A stretch of DNA of 8,242 bases from an uncultured Oscillospiraceae bacterium (GTDB taxonomy: Bacteria; Bacillota; Clostridia; Oscillospirales; Oscillospiraceae): positions 1 through 8,242 of the forward strand of contig CAKTKB010000061.1 of NCBI GenBank assembly GCA_934569195.1, read 5' to 3'. Of the stretch, positions 1-7,108 are shown piece by piece. The notes beneath the pieces were generated by a model. The model did no database searches. It saw only the letters and a list, made by a program, of their open reading frames with translations, and was not told where the DNA came from. Both the position numbers and the translations under genes were made by a program. How positions within the stretch are numbered: the stretch's first letter is position 1; the number at the start of each line of letters is the position of its first letter.

Positions 1-752
1 CGCTGGGTCTTGTCATCTGCCAGCTGCGCTTTCCCGAAATACTCACCATCGAATCCACACTTCCGGCACAGTTTCAGGAGGCGATCCGCGAGGATTTCCC
101 CCGCTATAGCCTGCGCAAGGAGGCCGCGCCGCCCAAGGTAACCGGCGCACCGGGGAATCTGTCCCTCCAGAACGCCCCCTCCACCAATAACTACCAATTT
201 CAGAGTCAGGACGGAGTCTGGAAAATAAACCTGACCAGCAAATTTATTTCCCTTTCCTGCAGCCGTTATACCCGATGGGAGGATTTTGCCAAGCGTCTGG
301 ATGAGCCGCTGGCCGCTTTCATCCGCATCTACAAGCCCGCCTATTTCGAGCGCATCGGCCTGCGGTACCTGAACTTCTTCTCCCGCAAGGCTCTGGACTT
401 GGAGGGCGTTCCCTTCCGCGACCTGTTTGCCCCCGCCTACCTGGGCCTTCTGGATGACGACGATGTCTCCGAGCAGGCTTGCGCGCAGTGCAGCACGGAC
501 GCGGAGCTTGCCATCAAGGGCGGCTGCCGGGTCAAGCTGCACGCCGGTCCCGGTATGCTCAAAACCCCGGGCCAGGAGCAGGATAAGGAGGTCAAGTTCA
601 TCTTTGACCAGGATCTGTTTATGCCCGGCAATGTTCCGGTCAATCTCTCCACCGGCGCACTGGAAACGCTGCACGGACAGGCCTTCGCCATTTTCCGCGA
701 CGCAATCACCGGTCTGATGCACCACAGCCTGGACCCGGTGGAGATCGATTGA
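1..752 (+). CDS. TIGR04255-family protein (5'-truncated by window edge)
   Basis: The reading frame is open from base 3 to the TGA at 750-752, giving 249 residues without a start, so the gene begins upstream of the window. The first visible residues, LGLVICQLRFPEIL, resemble the N-terminal block of the sporadically distributed TIGR04255 family (LVEVICQLRFP-like), so probably only about ten residues are missing. A second family-like block, ERIGLRYLNFF, lies near residues 116-126. There is no signal peptide or membrane segment in the visible part; the protein looks soluble and cytoplasmic. The family has no established biochemical function; members are scattered across bacteria, often in accessory contexts. 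The metallopeptidase gene starts 22 bases downstream with no terminator between them, which suggests cotranscription. The TTG at 399 is an internal codon, not a credible start. Family assignment is by recalled motif similarity. Confidence 0.8.
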   Translation, partial: LGLVICQLRFPEILTIESTLPAQFQEAIREDFPRYSLRKEAAPPKVTGAPGNLSLQNAPSTNNYQFQSQDGVWKINLTSKFISLSCSRYTRWEDFAKRLDEPLAAFIRIYKPAYFERIGLRYLNFFSRKALDLEGVPFRDLFAPAYLGLLDDDDVSEQACAQCSTDAELAIKGGCRVKLHAGPGMLKTPGQEQDKEVKFIFDQDLFMPGNVPVNLSTGALETLHGQAFAIFRDAITGLMHHSLDPVEID

Positions 753-760
753 CAATACAA

Positions 761-768
761 AAGGAGGT
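761..768 (+). promoter_or_regulatory. Ribosome binding site of the zinc metallopeptidase gene
   Basis: AAGGAGGT, a near-perfect Shine-Dalgarno sequence, ends 6 bases before the ATG at 775 and fixes that start. It lies 8 bases after the upstream stop codon. Confidence 0.9.
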
Positions 769-774
769 ATTTGT

Positions 775-1503
775 ATGGGATTTGGATACTACTACGGATT
801 TGATCTGACCTACCTCGTGATTGTGCTGCCCTGTGTGCTTCTGGCCATGCTGGCCAGCGCCAATGTAAACAGCACCTTCAAGCGCTACGCAACCCAATAT
901 TCCCTGCGCCATATCTCCGGCGCGGAGGCTGCCCAGCGCGTTCTGGCCGCCAACGGCGTAAGCGGCGTACGGATCGAGCACATCAGCGGAAATCTTACGG
1001 ACCACTACGATCCCCGGTCCAATGTCATACGCCTTTCCGACGGCGTCTACGACAGCACCTCCACGGCTGCCATCGGTGTCGCCTGCCATGAGGCCGGTCA
1101 TGCCGTTCAGTATGCCCGGCAATACGCCCCCATCCGCCTCCGCGCCGCCATTGTCCCCATCACGAATTTCGGCTCCAAGCTTGCTATGCCGCTGATTCTC
1201 CTGGGTCTGGTTCTCAACTTTCTGGGTAGCTTTTCCTACACGCTGGTGTATATCGGCATTGCCTGCTTTGGCCTGTCCGTTGTTTTCCAGCTGGTGACCC
1301 TTCCGGTAGAGTTTGACGCCAGTCATCGGGCGATGAAAGCCATTGCGGAAACGGGTATGCTCACCGAGGACGAGCAGCGCGGTGCAAGGAAAACCCTTAC
1401 AGCCGCAGCCCTGACCTATGTCGCCGCCACCGCCACGGCTCTGGCGCAGCTTCTCCGGCTGCTGATTCTGTTTGGCGGCAGGGGCCGCCGGCGGAATGAC
1501 TGA
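775..1503 (+). CDS. Membrane zinc metallopeptidase, YugP-like
   Basis: This 242-residue integral membrane protein carries the zinc-protease motif HEAGH at residues 105-109, with His105 and His109 as zinc ligands and Glu106 as the catalytic base. Other blocks typical of the YugP-like neutral zinc metallopeptidase family are visible: LTDHYDPRSNVIRLSDGVY (about 74-92), YAPIRLR just after the active site (117-123), and FQLVTLPVEFDAS (171-183), whose Glu179 is a candidate third zinc ligand (inference). Hydrophobic segments lie near 12-28, 136-152, 155-178 and 212-234, leaving a basic C-terminal tail (GRGRRRND). Length matches the family's usual 225-240. The start is set by a strong ribosome binding site. 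The physiological substrate of this family is not established; a role in membrane protein turnover is inference. The gene follows the TIGR04255-like gene closely and is closed by a terminator. Confidence 0.93.
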   Translation: MGFGYYYGFDLTYLVIVLPCVLLAMLASANVNSTFKRYATQYSLRHISGAEAAQRVLAANGVSGVRIEHISGNLTDHYDPRSNVIRLSDGVYDSTSTAAIGVACHEAGHAVQYARQYAPIRLRAAIVPITNFGSKLAMPLILLGLVLNFLGSFSYTLVYIGIACFGLSVVFQLVTLPVEFDASHRAMKAIAETGMLTEDEQRGARKTLTAAALTYVAATATALAQLLRLLILFGGRGRRRND

Positions 1504-1507
1504 TCGC

Positions 1508-1545
1508 AAAGCCGTCCGGGCTTGACAACCGGGACGGCTTTGTTT
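1508..1545 (+). terminator. Intrinsic terminator after the metallopeptidase gene
   Basis: AAAGCCGTCC (1508-1517) pairs with GGACGGCTTT (1532-1541), a 10-bp stem, with a possible GG/CC extension across a one-base bulge. A short, imperfect T-run (TTTGTTT) follows. It begins 4 bases after the stop codon. The DNA also holds the -35 and spacer of the next gene's promoter. Confidence 0.82.
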
Positions 1546-1550
1546 ATACT
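1522..1550 (+). promoter_or_regulatory. SigmaA-type promoter for the PLP enzyme gene, inside the terminator
   Basis: TTGACA (1522-1527) is a perfect -35 box. A 17-base spacer (1528-1544) separates it from TATACT (1545-1550), one mismatch from TATAAT. Transcription should start near 1557, leaving a leader of about 32 bases before the ATG at 1589. The -35 box lies in the terminator loop and the spacer forms the 3' arm of the stem. Confidence 0.85.
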
Positions 1551-1588
1551 CTCTTACATATGACTTGTTACAGATAAGGAAGATTAAA

Positions 1589-2872
1589 ATGGAGAAACTT
1601 CTGGAGCTATACGGTACAATGGGCATCAGTCCGGCGGTCTGCGCCTATGCGGAGCGGACGCTGGATTCTTTGAAGGAACGTTTTGCACAAATCGACCGGA
1701 TAGCCGAATACAACCAGGCCAAGGTCCTGCATGCCATGCAGAAAAACCGGGTGTCCGCAGCCTGCTTTGCCGCAACGACCGGTTATGGCTACGACGACGT
1801 GGGGCGCGATAACCTGGAGCGGGTATACGCCGACGTGTTCCACACGGAAGCCGCCCTGGTCCGCCCCCAGATCACCTGCGGCACCCACGCTCTGACGGTG
1901 GCACTGTCGGCCAACCTGCTGCCGGGCGACGAGCTGCTCTCCCCCGTCGGGATGCCCTATGACACGCTCCAGGAGGTCATCGGCATCCGCCCCAGCCCCT
2001 GCTCTCTGGCCGAATACGGCGTCCGCTACCGCCAGGTAGACCTACTGGCCGACGGCAGCTTTGATTATCCGGGAATCCGGAACGCCATTCACGAAAATAC
2101 AAAGCTCATTACCATCCAGCGCTCCAAGGGCTACGCTACGCGCCCCAGCTTTTCCGTCAAGCAGATCGGCGAGCTGATCGCATTCTGCAAGCAGATCAAG
2201 CCGGATGTGCTTGTAATGGTGGACAACTGCTACGGCGAATTTGTCGAGCTGACAGAGCCGTCCGACGTGGGGGCAGATATGGTCGTCGGCTCCCTGATCA
2301 AAAATCCCGGAGGCGGTCTGGCTCCCATCGGCGGCTATATTTGCGGGACGAAGCAATGTATAACCCGCTGTGCCTACCGGCTCAGCGCCCCCGGGCTTGG
2401 GCAGGAGGTAGGCGCCAATCTGGGGCTGATGCCCGCACTGTACCAGGGCTTCTTCCTGGCCCCCACCGTTGTAGCCGGAGCGGAGAAGGGCGCCGTATTT
2501 GCGGCCAATCTGTACGAACCGCTGGGCTTCCCCTGTATTCCCGGTGCCGGTGAAGATCGTCACGACATCATCCAGGCCGTAGAGCTTGGCAGCAAAGAGG
2601 GAATGCTCGCCTTCTGTGCCGGCATTCAGGCCGCTGCGCCGGTGGATTCCTTCGCCACGCCGCTCCCCTGGGACATGCCCGGCTACAGCGACCAGGTCAT
2701 TATGGCAGCCGGCGCCTTCGTCCAGGGAAGCTCCATCGAGCTGTCTGCCGACGGTCCGATCCGTCCGCCATATGCCGTCTATTTTCAGGGCGGCCTGACC
2801 TGGTTCCATGCCAAAATCGGCATTATGATGAGCCTGCAAAAAATGGTGGATGCGGGTCTTGTTACGCTCTAA
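1589..2872 (+). CDS. Methionine gamma-lyase family PLP protein ('aluminum resistance protein')
   Basis: The product (427 residues from this ATG) matches the PF06838 family, fold-type I PLP enzymes related to Cys/Met-metabolism lyases and historically called 'aluminum resistance protein'. Visible family-like blocks are the N-terminal half with GYGYDDVGRD, the cofactor-contacting VRPQITCGTHAL, IQRSKGYATRPSF, the VDNCYGEFVE stretch holding the predicted PLP-pyridine Asp, and GSLIKNPGGGLAPIGGYI. Lys238 in the last is the likely Schiff-base lysine (inference). The protein is soluble and cytoplasmic. I chose ATG 1589 over the in-frame TTG 1565 because AAGGAAGA (about 1576-1583) precedes it at suitable spacing. 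The gene has its own promoter and terminator, so it is probably monocistronic. The true reaction of this family is poorly established: carbon-sulfur lyase activity is inferred from homology, and the aluminum name should not be taken as function. Confidence 0.92.
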   Translation: MEKLLELYGTMGISPAVCAYAERTLDSLKERFAQIDRIAEYNQAKVLHAMQKNRVSAACFAATTGYGYDDVGRDNLERVYADVFHTEAALVRPQITCGTHALTVALSANLLPGDELLSPVGMPYDTLQEVIGIRPSPCSLAEYGVRYRQVDLLADGSFDYPGIRNAIHENTKLITIQRSKGYATRPSFSVKQIGELIAFCKQIKPDVLVMVDNCYGEFVELTEPSDVGADMVVGSLIKNPGGGLAPIGGYICGTKQCITRCAYRLSAPGLGQEVGANLGLMPALYQGFFLAPTVVAGAEKGAVFAANLYEPLGFPCIPGAGEDRHDIIQAVELGSKEGMLAFCAGIQAAAPVDSFATPLPWDMPGYSDQVIMAAGAFVQGSSIELSADGPIRPPYAVYFQGGLTWFHAKIGIMMSLQKMVDAGLVTL

Positions 2873-2905
2873 CTTTCTCTTCCGCCGCATTGTATAAGCC
2901 GTGCT

Positions 2906-2941
2906 CCGTGCACCGGGATTTTCCCGGTGCGCGGTTTTTTT
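2906..2941 (+). terminator. Strong intrinsic terminator after the PLP enzyme gene
   Basis: A 13-bp stem pairs 2906-2918 with 2922-2934 (core GCACCGGGA / TCCCGGTGC, with one G-T wobble) around a TTT loop. It is followed directly by a run of seven T (2935-2941). It separates this gene from the MarR-exporter operon. Confidence 0.95.
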
Positions 2942-3023
2942 CGCCGCACACCAAAAAGTTGCGCCCCCCATACCCGGCAGCCTGTCCGGTGCGGAGAGCC
3001 GTCTTTCAAATCGTCCATGGCGC

Positions 3024-3052
3024 TTGACTATTAAATTTTGTTGTGCTATCAT
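3024..3052 (+). promoter_or_regulatory. Extended -10 SigmaA promoter of the MarR-ABC operon
   Basis: TTGACT (3024-3029) and TATCAT (3047-3052) are 17 bases apart, each close to consensus. TG at 3044-3045 gives an extended -10 motif (TGcTATCAT). The predicted start is near 3059. The region is much more AT-rich than the coding sequence around it. It is the only good promoter seen for the three-gene operon. Confidence 0.85.
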
Positions 3053-3081
3053 CTATCTAGTTGATAGTACAACTAATAGTT
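3053..3081 (+). promoter_or_regulatory. Probable MarR operator: stacked inverted repeats at the transcription start
   Basis: Three overlapping inverted repeats are directly visible: CTATC-N5-GATAG (3053-3067), TAGTTG-N6-CAACTA (3058-3075) and AACTA-A-TAGTT (3071-3081). They cover the predicted transcription start just downstream of the -10 box, where a bound dimer would block transcription. MarR regulators commonly bind such palindromes in their own promoters, so autorepression is the likely role (inference). The TAGTT-type half-site occurs three times (3058-3062, 3071-3075 inverted, 3077-3081). Confidence 0.72.
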
Positions 3082-3102
3082 CTGGTATGGAGGCGGCCTT
3101 TT

Positions 3103-3582
3103 ATGGACCATACACAACGGGAAATCACAAAAATTGCGAGAGAAGCCGGGAAATTCACCCTGCAAATGATGAAGCAGACCGGCATCGGAACCGCCGAATT
3201 TGACGTGATTCACTTCATTCGGCACCACCCCGGCGTGACGCAGACCCAAATGCGGGAAGCCCTGAACATGGACAAGGGCGCGGCTGCCAGGCGTGTAGCC
3301 CGCCTGGAGAGCAAGGGATACCTGACCCGCAGCCCTAACCCATCAGACGGCAGGAGCCAGCTGCTCTATCCCACGGACAAGGCGGAAACGCTCCGCAACT
3401 CCAAAGCAAAAATAGAGTCCGTGTTCTATGCCTGGCTTTTGGAGGAGCTGCCAGAGGAGGAATCGGCCGCCTTTTGCAAAACGCTGGACACGCTCTACCA
3501 CAGATCCAAGGCCCAGAGCCGGGCCGGGTTCACAGAGGTGTCGCGCCTGGTAGCCGCGCAGGAGGTTCCCGATGAAGCATAA
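3103..3582 (+). CDS. MarR-family transcriptional regulator
   Basis: This 159-residue protein has the usual MarR length and architecture. An N-terminal dimerisation helix (about 1-25) is followed by a winged helix-turn-helix (about 31-98), and C-terminal helices (about 100-150) complete the dimer interface. The HTH contains TQTQMREALNMDKGAAARRVARLESKGYL, with the recognition helix near 57-70. The wing carries the family-typical acidic-basic pair in NPSDGRSQ (Asp82, Arg84). The ATG at 3103 is preceded by GGAGG (3089-3093) with a 9-base spacer; the in-frame TTG at 3061 is rejected because it lies at the predicted transcription start inside the operator. The gene leads an operon with two ABC half-transporters, overlapping the first by 11 bases. 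It most likely represses itself and the exporter until a ligand binds; the ligand is unknown. Confidence 0.93.
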   Translation: MDHTQREITKIAREAGKFTLQMMKQTGIGTAEFDVIHFIRHHPGVTQTQMREALNMDKGAAARRVARLESKGYLTRSPNPSDGRSQLLYPTDKAETLRNSKAKIESVFYAWLLEELPEEESAAFCKTLDTLYHRSKAQSRAGFTEVSRLVAAQEVPDEA

Positions 3583-5350
3583 CACACAGAGCGCAGCCTT
3601 TCGCCCGGATCGGATTCTCTCCTATTTCCGGGCAGAGTGGAAGGTCCTGCTGATCGTAACCCTTTCTGGTCTGCTCTACAACGTGGGGCTTCTGGCCGGT
3701 CCCTGGTTTGAAGGCCGCATGACCGGTTATCTGGTAGATGTCCTGAACGGTCGGGGGCAATTTCAGGGAATGCTTGTCCTGGTCGCCGGCTACATTGCCG
3801 CCATTGCGGTGGTGCAGGTATGCCGCTATATCAAGCGTTTCTATGTGCGGCGATTTGCAAACAACGTCAGTATGCGAATGAAGCAGATTCTTTATGACAG
3901 CCTGATTCAAAAAAGCCGCGCCGCCCTTCAGCGCGAGGGAGAGGGCAGCATTCTGACAAAGGCGATCGTGGATGCGGACGACTGCGTAGAGGGTATGCGC
4001 AAGCTGACCACCGAAATCTTTGATACCGGCGTTGCCCTGCTTGCCTACTTCTGTATGCTGCTTTGGTATGATTGGCGGCTTGCGCTGCTGTGTATGCTCT
4101 TCCCCCCTATTTCCTACATGGCAGCAGAGAAGCTGAAGCGCCGGATTCAGCGGGCCGGGGCCGCATACAAAAAGCAATCCGCCAATCTGAGCACGGCAAC
4201 CCTGGACAGGGCGGAAAATGCCGTCACCTACCGGGTGTTTGGCTTGGAACGGAAGCGCCAGACAGCATACGAGCAAAATCTGTCCGCCTATGAAGGAGCG
4301 GCCGTTTCCGCCAATATCTGGAATGCCGTTATGCCGCCCGTATACCGTGTCCTTTCTATGACCGGCGTGCTGTTTATTCTGTTTTTTGGGCAGAAAAATG
4401 TCCTGGGTACCGGCTGGCAAGCCTGGACCATTGCGTCGTTTACCACCTTTCTGTCCTGCTTTGTAAAGCTATCCGTCAAATCCTCCAGCGCAGCCAAGCT
4501 GTTTAACGCCATACATAAGGCACAGGTCTCCTGGGACCGCATTCGTCCTCTGCTGCCCCATGTGCAGCAGGACATCTCGTCCCCGCGGGATTTGCCTGCG
4601 GCCCGTTCCGTTGACACCCTGGAGGTCCGGCATCTGTGCTTTTCCTATCCGGACGGAAAAAAAATCCTGGACGACATCTCCTTCACAGCCAAAAAAGGGC
4701 AGATTCTCGGAATTGCCGGGCCGGTTGCCTGCGGAAAATCCACCCTTGGGAAAGTCTTTTTGTGCGAGTACCCCTATGAAGGTCAGATTTCCCTGGACGG
4801 AGCCGAGCTATCCCGCATGGACCCCAAGGCGCGGGCCGGCAGCATCGGCTATCTGGGGCACGATCCGGAGCTTTTTGACGACAGCGTGGAAAATAACATT
4901 CTGATGGGAAGCAGCGGCGATGCCCATGCGCTTTTGCGCGCAGTCTGTATGGAGCAGGAGGTCGCGCAGATGCCGGAGGGGCTGCATACGCGCATCGGCA
5001 GCGGCGGCGTGTGTCTTTCCGGTGGTCAAGGAAAGCGGCTGGCATTGGCACGGACCCTGTGCCACAGCAGACCGATCGTGATTCTGGACGATCCCTTTTC
5101 CGCTCTGGACCGGGCTACCGAAAGTCAGATTTTCCGCTATCTGAAGGATACCTGCCGGGACGAGATTGTGCTGCTTCTGTCCCATCGACTGTACCTGTTC
5201 CCGCAATTGGACCAGATCATCTGGATGGAAAACGGGAAAGCCACCGTCGGTACACATGAGGCGCTGCTTCAGACTGTGCCCCAGTACCGCCAGCAGTTTT
5301 TCTCTCAGCTTCAAGCAGCCGAAAACGGAGGTGCGGTAAATGCAAAATAA
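3572..5350 (+). CDS. ABC exporter half-transporter, subunit A (degenerate ATP-site motifs)
   Basis: This 592-residue fused permease-ATPase has an N-terminal membrane domain with about six hydrophobic segments (near 24-46, 68-86, 150-165, 166-184, 254-274, 284-300) and a C-terminal nucleotide-binding domain from about 348. Visible motifs are A-loop Tyr359, Walker A GPVACGKST (383-391), signature LSGGQ (482-486), Walker B ending in Asp506, and H-loop His538. Two departures stand out: the Q-loop position is His430 (GYLGHDPELF), and the catalytic Glu after Walker B is Asp507 (VILDDPFSALD). Asp there marks the weak-hydrolysis half of heterodimeric exporters. Its intact LSGGQ should complete the active site of the downstream partner. 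GGAGG (3561-3565) sits 6 bases before the ATG. The gene overlaps both neighbours by 11 bases. It is probably a multidrug or metabolite exporter; the substrate cannot be read from sequence. Confidence 0.93.
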   Translation: MKHNTQSAAFRPDRILSYFRAEWKVLLIVTLSGLLYNVGLLAGPWFEGRMTGYLVDVLNGRGQFQGMLVLVAGYIAAIAVVQVCRYIKRFYVRRFANNVSMRMKQILYDSLIQKSRAALQREGEGSILTKAIVDADDCVEGMRKLTTEIFDTGVALLAYFCMLLWYDWRLALLCMLFPPISYMAAEKLKRRIQRAGAAYKKQSANLSTATLDRAENAVTYRVFGLERKRQTAYEQNLSAYEGAAVSANIWNAVMPPVYRVLSMTGVLFILFFGQKNVLGTGWQAWTIASFTTFLSCFVKLSVKSSSAAKLFNAIHKAQVSWDRIRPLLPHVQQDISSPRDLPAARSVDTLEVRHLCFSYPDGKKILDDISFTAKKGQILGIAGPVACGKSTLGKVFLCEYPYEGQISLDGAELSRMDPKARAGSIGYLGHDPELFDDSVENNILMGSSGDAHALLRAVCMEQEVAQMPEGLHTRIGSGGVCLSGGQGKRLALARTLCHSRPIVILDDPFSALDRATESQIFRYLKDTCRDEIVLLLSHRLYLFPQLDQIIWMENGKATVGTHEALLQTVPQYRQQFFSQLQAAENGGAVNAK

Positions 5351-6989
5351 GAAACAGGTTCGTTCCGTCATTCTGCAAACCGTCAAAAAAAATCCGTGGC
5401 TGTCCGCAGGAATTGCCGCAGCCATCATCGGGGCGGTTGTATGTGCCCTGATCCCGCCGCTGATTCTTGGCCGGATCGTAGATACCATTACAGGCGGCGC
5501 GCCCGCAGGCCTGTACTGGATTGTGCTCTATTTTGCGGCACTGGCTCTATCCGGAGCGATGGAGTCCGCACGAGAAGGGCTGTTGATTGTACTGGGGCAG
5601 AAAATCACCCACGCCATGCGCAGCCGTCTGATGGAGAAGTTCATCCGTCTGACGACGGACAACCTGTGCAAGCAGGACCCGGGCGCGCTGGTTTCCCGCT
5701 TTGTCGGAGATGTGGACACCATTGAAAATCTCTTCTCCTCCGGTATCATCAGTATGTTCGCCGACGCCTGCAAAATCATCAGCATTCTTGCGGTTATCTG
5801 GTTTGAGACAAAAGGTCTTACGCTGATTCTGCTGGTCCTGCTTCCCCTGCTTTTCTGGTTTACCCGGCATGTGCAAAAAAACATGCTGGCCGCCCAGATT
5901 GAAAACCGAAAGGCCGTGGGGCGCGCGTCCGGCCATGTCCCGGAAACGCTGCACAACATCCGTACCATCCACACCCTTGGCAAGGAGGCCTACATGGAAA
6001 AGCGGTACGGAAAATACCTGCGCGACAGCTACCGCGCCATGGAAAAGACCAATTTTTATGACGCCGTCTACTCCCCCGTCATTCTGATTCTGAATGCACT
6101 GGTCGTGGCCGTGGTTATGCTCCTCTCGGCGTCCGGGAAATCGGACATACTGGTCTTTTTCGGTATGTCCGCCGGAACGTCCGTCACAATTGTCCATTAC
6201 ATCTCCCAGATCTTCACCCCCATAGAAAGTCTGGGTATGGAAATCCAGACGATTCAGTCCGCTATGGCCGGTATCCACCGGGTGAATGAATTTCTCGCCC
6301 TTGAGGAAGCGCCTCTGACGCAGGCGGCAGACGCTCCCGGGGAAGGCGCAGGCTCCCGCGAAAACGTTCCCTTTGTGGAATTTTGCGACGTGAGCTTCGG
6401 CTATGACACCCACCTTGTATTGGATCACCTCAGCTTTCAGGTCATGGACGGCGACCAGGTAACGCTTACCGGCCGCACCGGCGTTGGAAAAAGCACCATC
6501 CTGAAGCTGCTGCTGGGGCTGTATACCCCTCAAAGCGGCGATGTATACATCCACGGCGTCCCTGCCGCAGAGATTCCTGCCCAGAGGCGGCGAAAGCTGT
6601 TCGGTTATGTGGAGCAGACCTTCCACATGGTTCCGGGTTCCGTGCGAGATCAGATCACGCTTTACGACGACAGCATATCCGAGGAGGCCGTCCGCTCCGC
6701 AGCGGAACTGACCGGCCTGCGGGAAACCATCGAAAGCTTTGAAAATGGGTACGATACCCCGTGTACGCCTGAGCTTTTTTCCCAGGGACAGTGGCAGCTT
6801 CTGTCCATCGCCAGAGCCGCCGCTGCCGAGCCGGAAATCCTGCTCTTCGACGAAATTACCGCCAATCTGGATTCGGAAACCGAGACGGCTGTACTTACCG
6901 CCCTCAAGCGCGTCGCCCGGTCCCGCACCGTTATTTCCATTTCCCACAGGACCTCCGCCGAGCTGGGGCGTGTGATTGCCTTGTCCTGA
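5340..6989 (+). CDS. ABC exporter half-transporter, subunit B (catalytic ATP site, short C-terminus)
   Basis: This 549-residue half-transporter has hydrophobic segments near 21-43, 57-75, 136-156, 157-176, 245-265 and 270-290, then a nucleotide-binding domain from about 345. Motifs are A-loop Tyr355, Walker A GRTGVGKST (378-386), Q-loop Gln426, Walker B Asp504 with catalytic Glu505 (LLFDEITANLD), and H-loop His536. The ABC signature is altered to FSQGQ (480-484). The pattern complements subunit A, predicting a heterodimer with one consensus site (B Walker motifs plus A LSGGQ) and one degenerate site. The protein stops 13 residues after the H-loop His and lacks the usual GxIxExGTHxEL tail that subunit A keeps (ENGKATVGTHEALL). 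No continuation appears in the other frames. GGAGGT (5327-5332) lies 7 bases before the ATG. An 11-base overlap with subunit A suggests translational coupling. Confidence 0.93.
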   Translation: MQNKKQVRSVILQTVKKNPWLSAGIAAAIIGAVVCALIPPLILGRIVDTITGGAPAGLYWIVLYFAALALSGAMESAREGLLIVLGQKITHAMRSRLMEKFIRLTTDNLCKQDPGALVSRFVGDVDTIENLFSSGIISMFADACKIISILAVIWFETKGLTLILLVLLPLLFWFTRHVQKNMLAAQIENRKAVGRASGHVPETLHNIRTIHTLGKEAYMEKRYGKYLRDSYRAMEKTNFYDAVYSPVILILNALVVAVVMLLSASGKSDILVFFGMSAGTSVTIVHYISQIFTPIESLGMEIQTIQSAMAGIHRVNEFLALEEAPLTQAADAPGEGAGSRENVPFVEFCDVSFGYDTHLVLDHLSFQVMDGDQVTLTGRTGVGKSTILKLLLGLYTPQSGDVYIHGVPAAEIPAQRRRKLFGYVEQTFHMVPGSVRDQITLYDDSISEEAVRSAAELTGLRETIESFENGYDTPCTPELFSQGQWQLLSIARAAAAEPEILLFDEITANLDSETETAVLTALKRVARSRTVISISHRTSAELGRVIALS

Positions 6990-7030
6990 CCCGGCTCCCG
7001 GAATTTTCCGCCGCGTGCCGCAAAAGACAG

Positions 7031-7076
7031 AAGAACGGGGATTTGCAGTCCTTGCTGCGCATCCCCGTTCTTTTTT
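7031..7076 (+). terminator. Terminator of the exporter operon, shared with the convergent GNAT gene
   Basis: AAGAACGGGGAT (7031-7042) pairs perfectly over 12 bp with ATCCCCGTTCTT (7061-7072). Its loop contains a small GCAG/CTGC inner stem, and the T-run extends to 7076. It lies about 40 bases past the subunit B stop. On the minus strand the same hairpin follows the GNAT stop by about 35 bases, with only a broken T-rich tail, so it may also end that transcript less efficiently. Confidence 0.92.
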
Positions 7077-7108
7077 CTGCCGAAGCAGGCGAATATGTGT
7101 TCCCATTT

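Noticed and set aside
706..1626. Long minus-strand open frame of 306 codons opposite the metallopeptidase gene
   Set aside because: It is antisense to a gene with a clear HEAGH motif and ribosome binding site; its composition (Gly/Gln/His-rich) is typical of a shadow frame in GC-rich DNA and it has no recognisable domain.
3061..3102. Upstream TTG start that would lengthen the MarR protein by 14 residues
   Set aside because: The codon sits at the predicted transcription start inside the operator repeats and has no ribosome binding site, whereas ATG 3103 has GGAGG at 9 bases.
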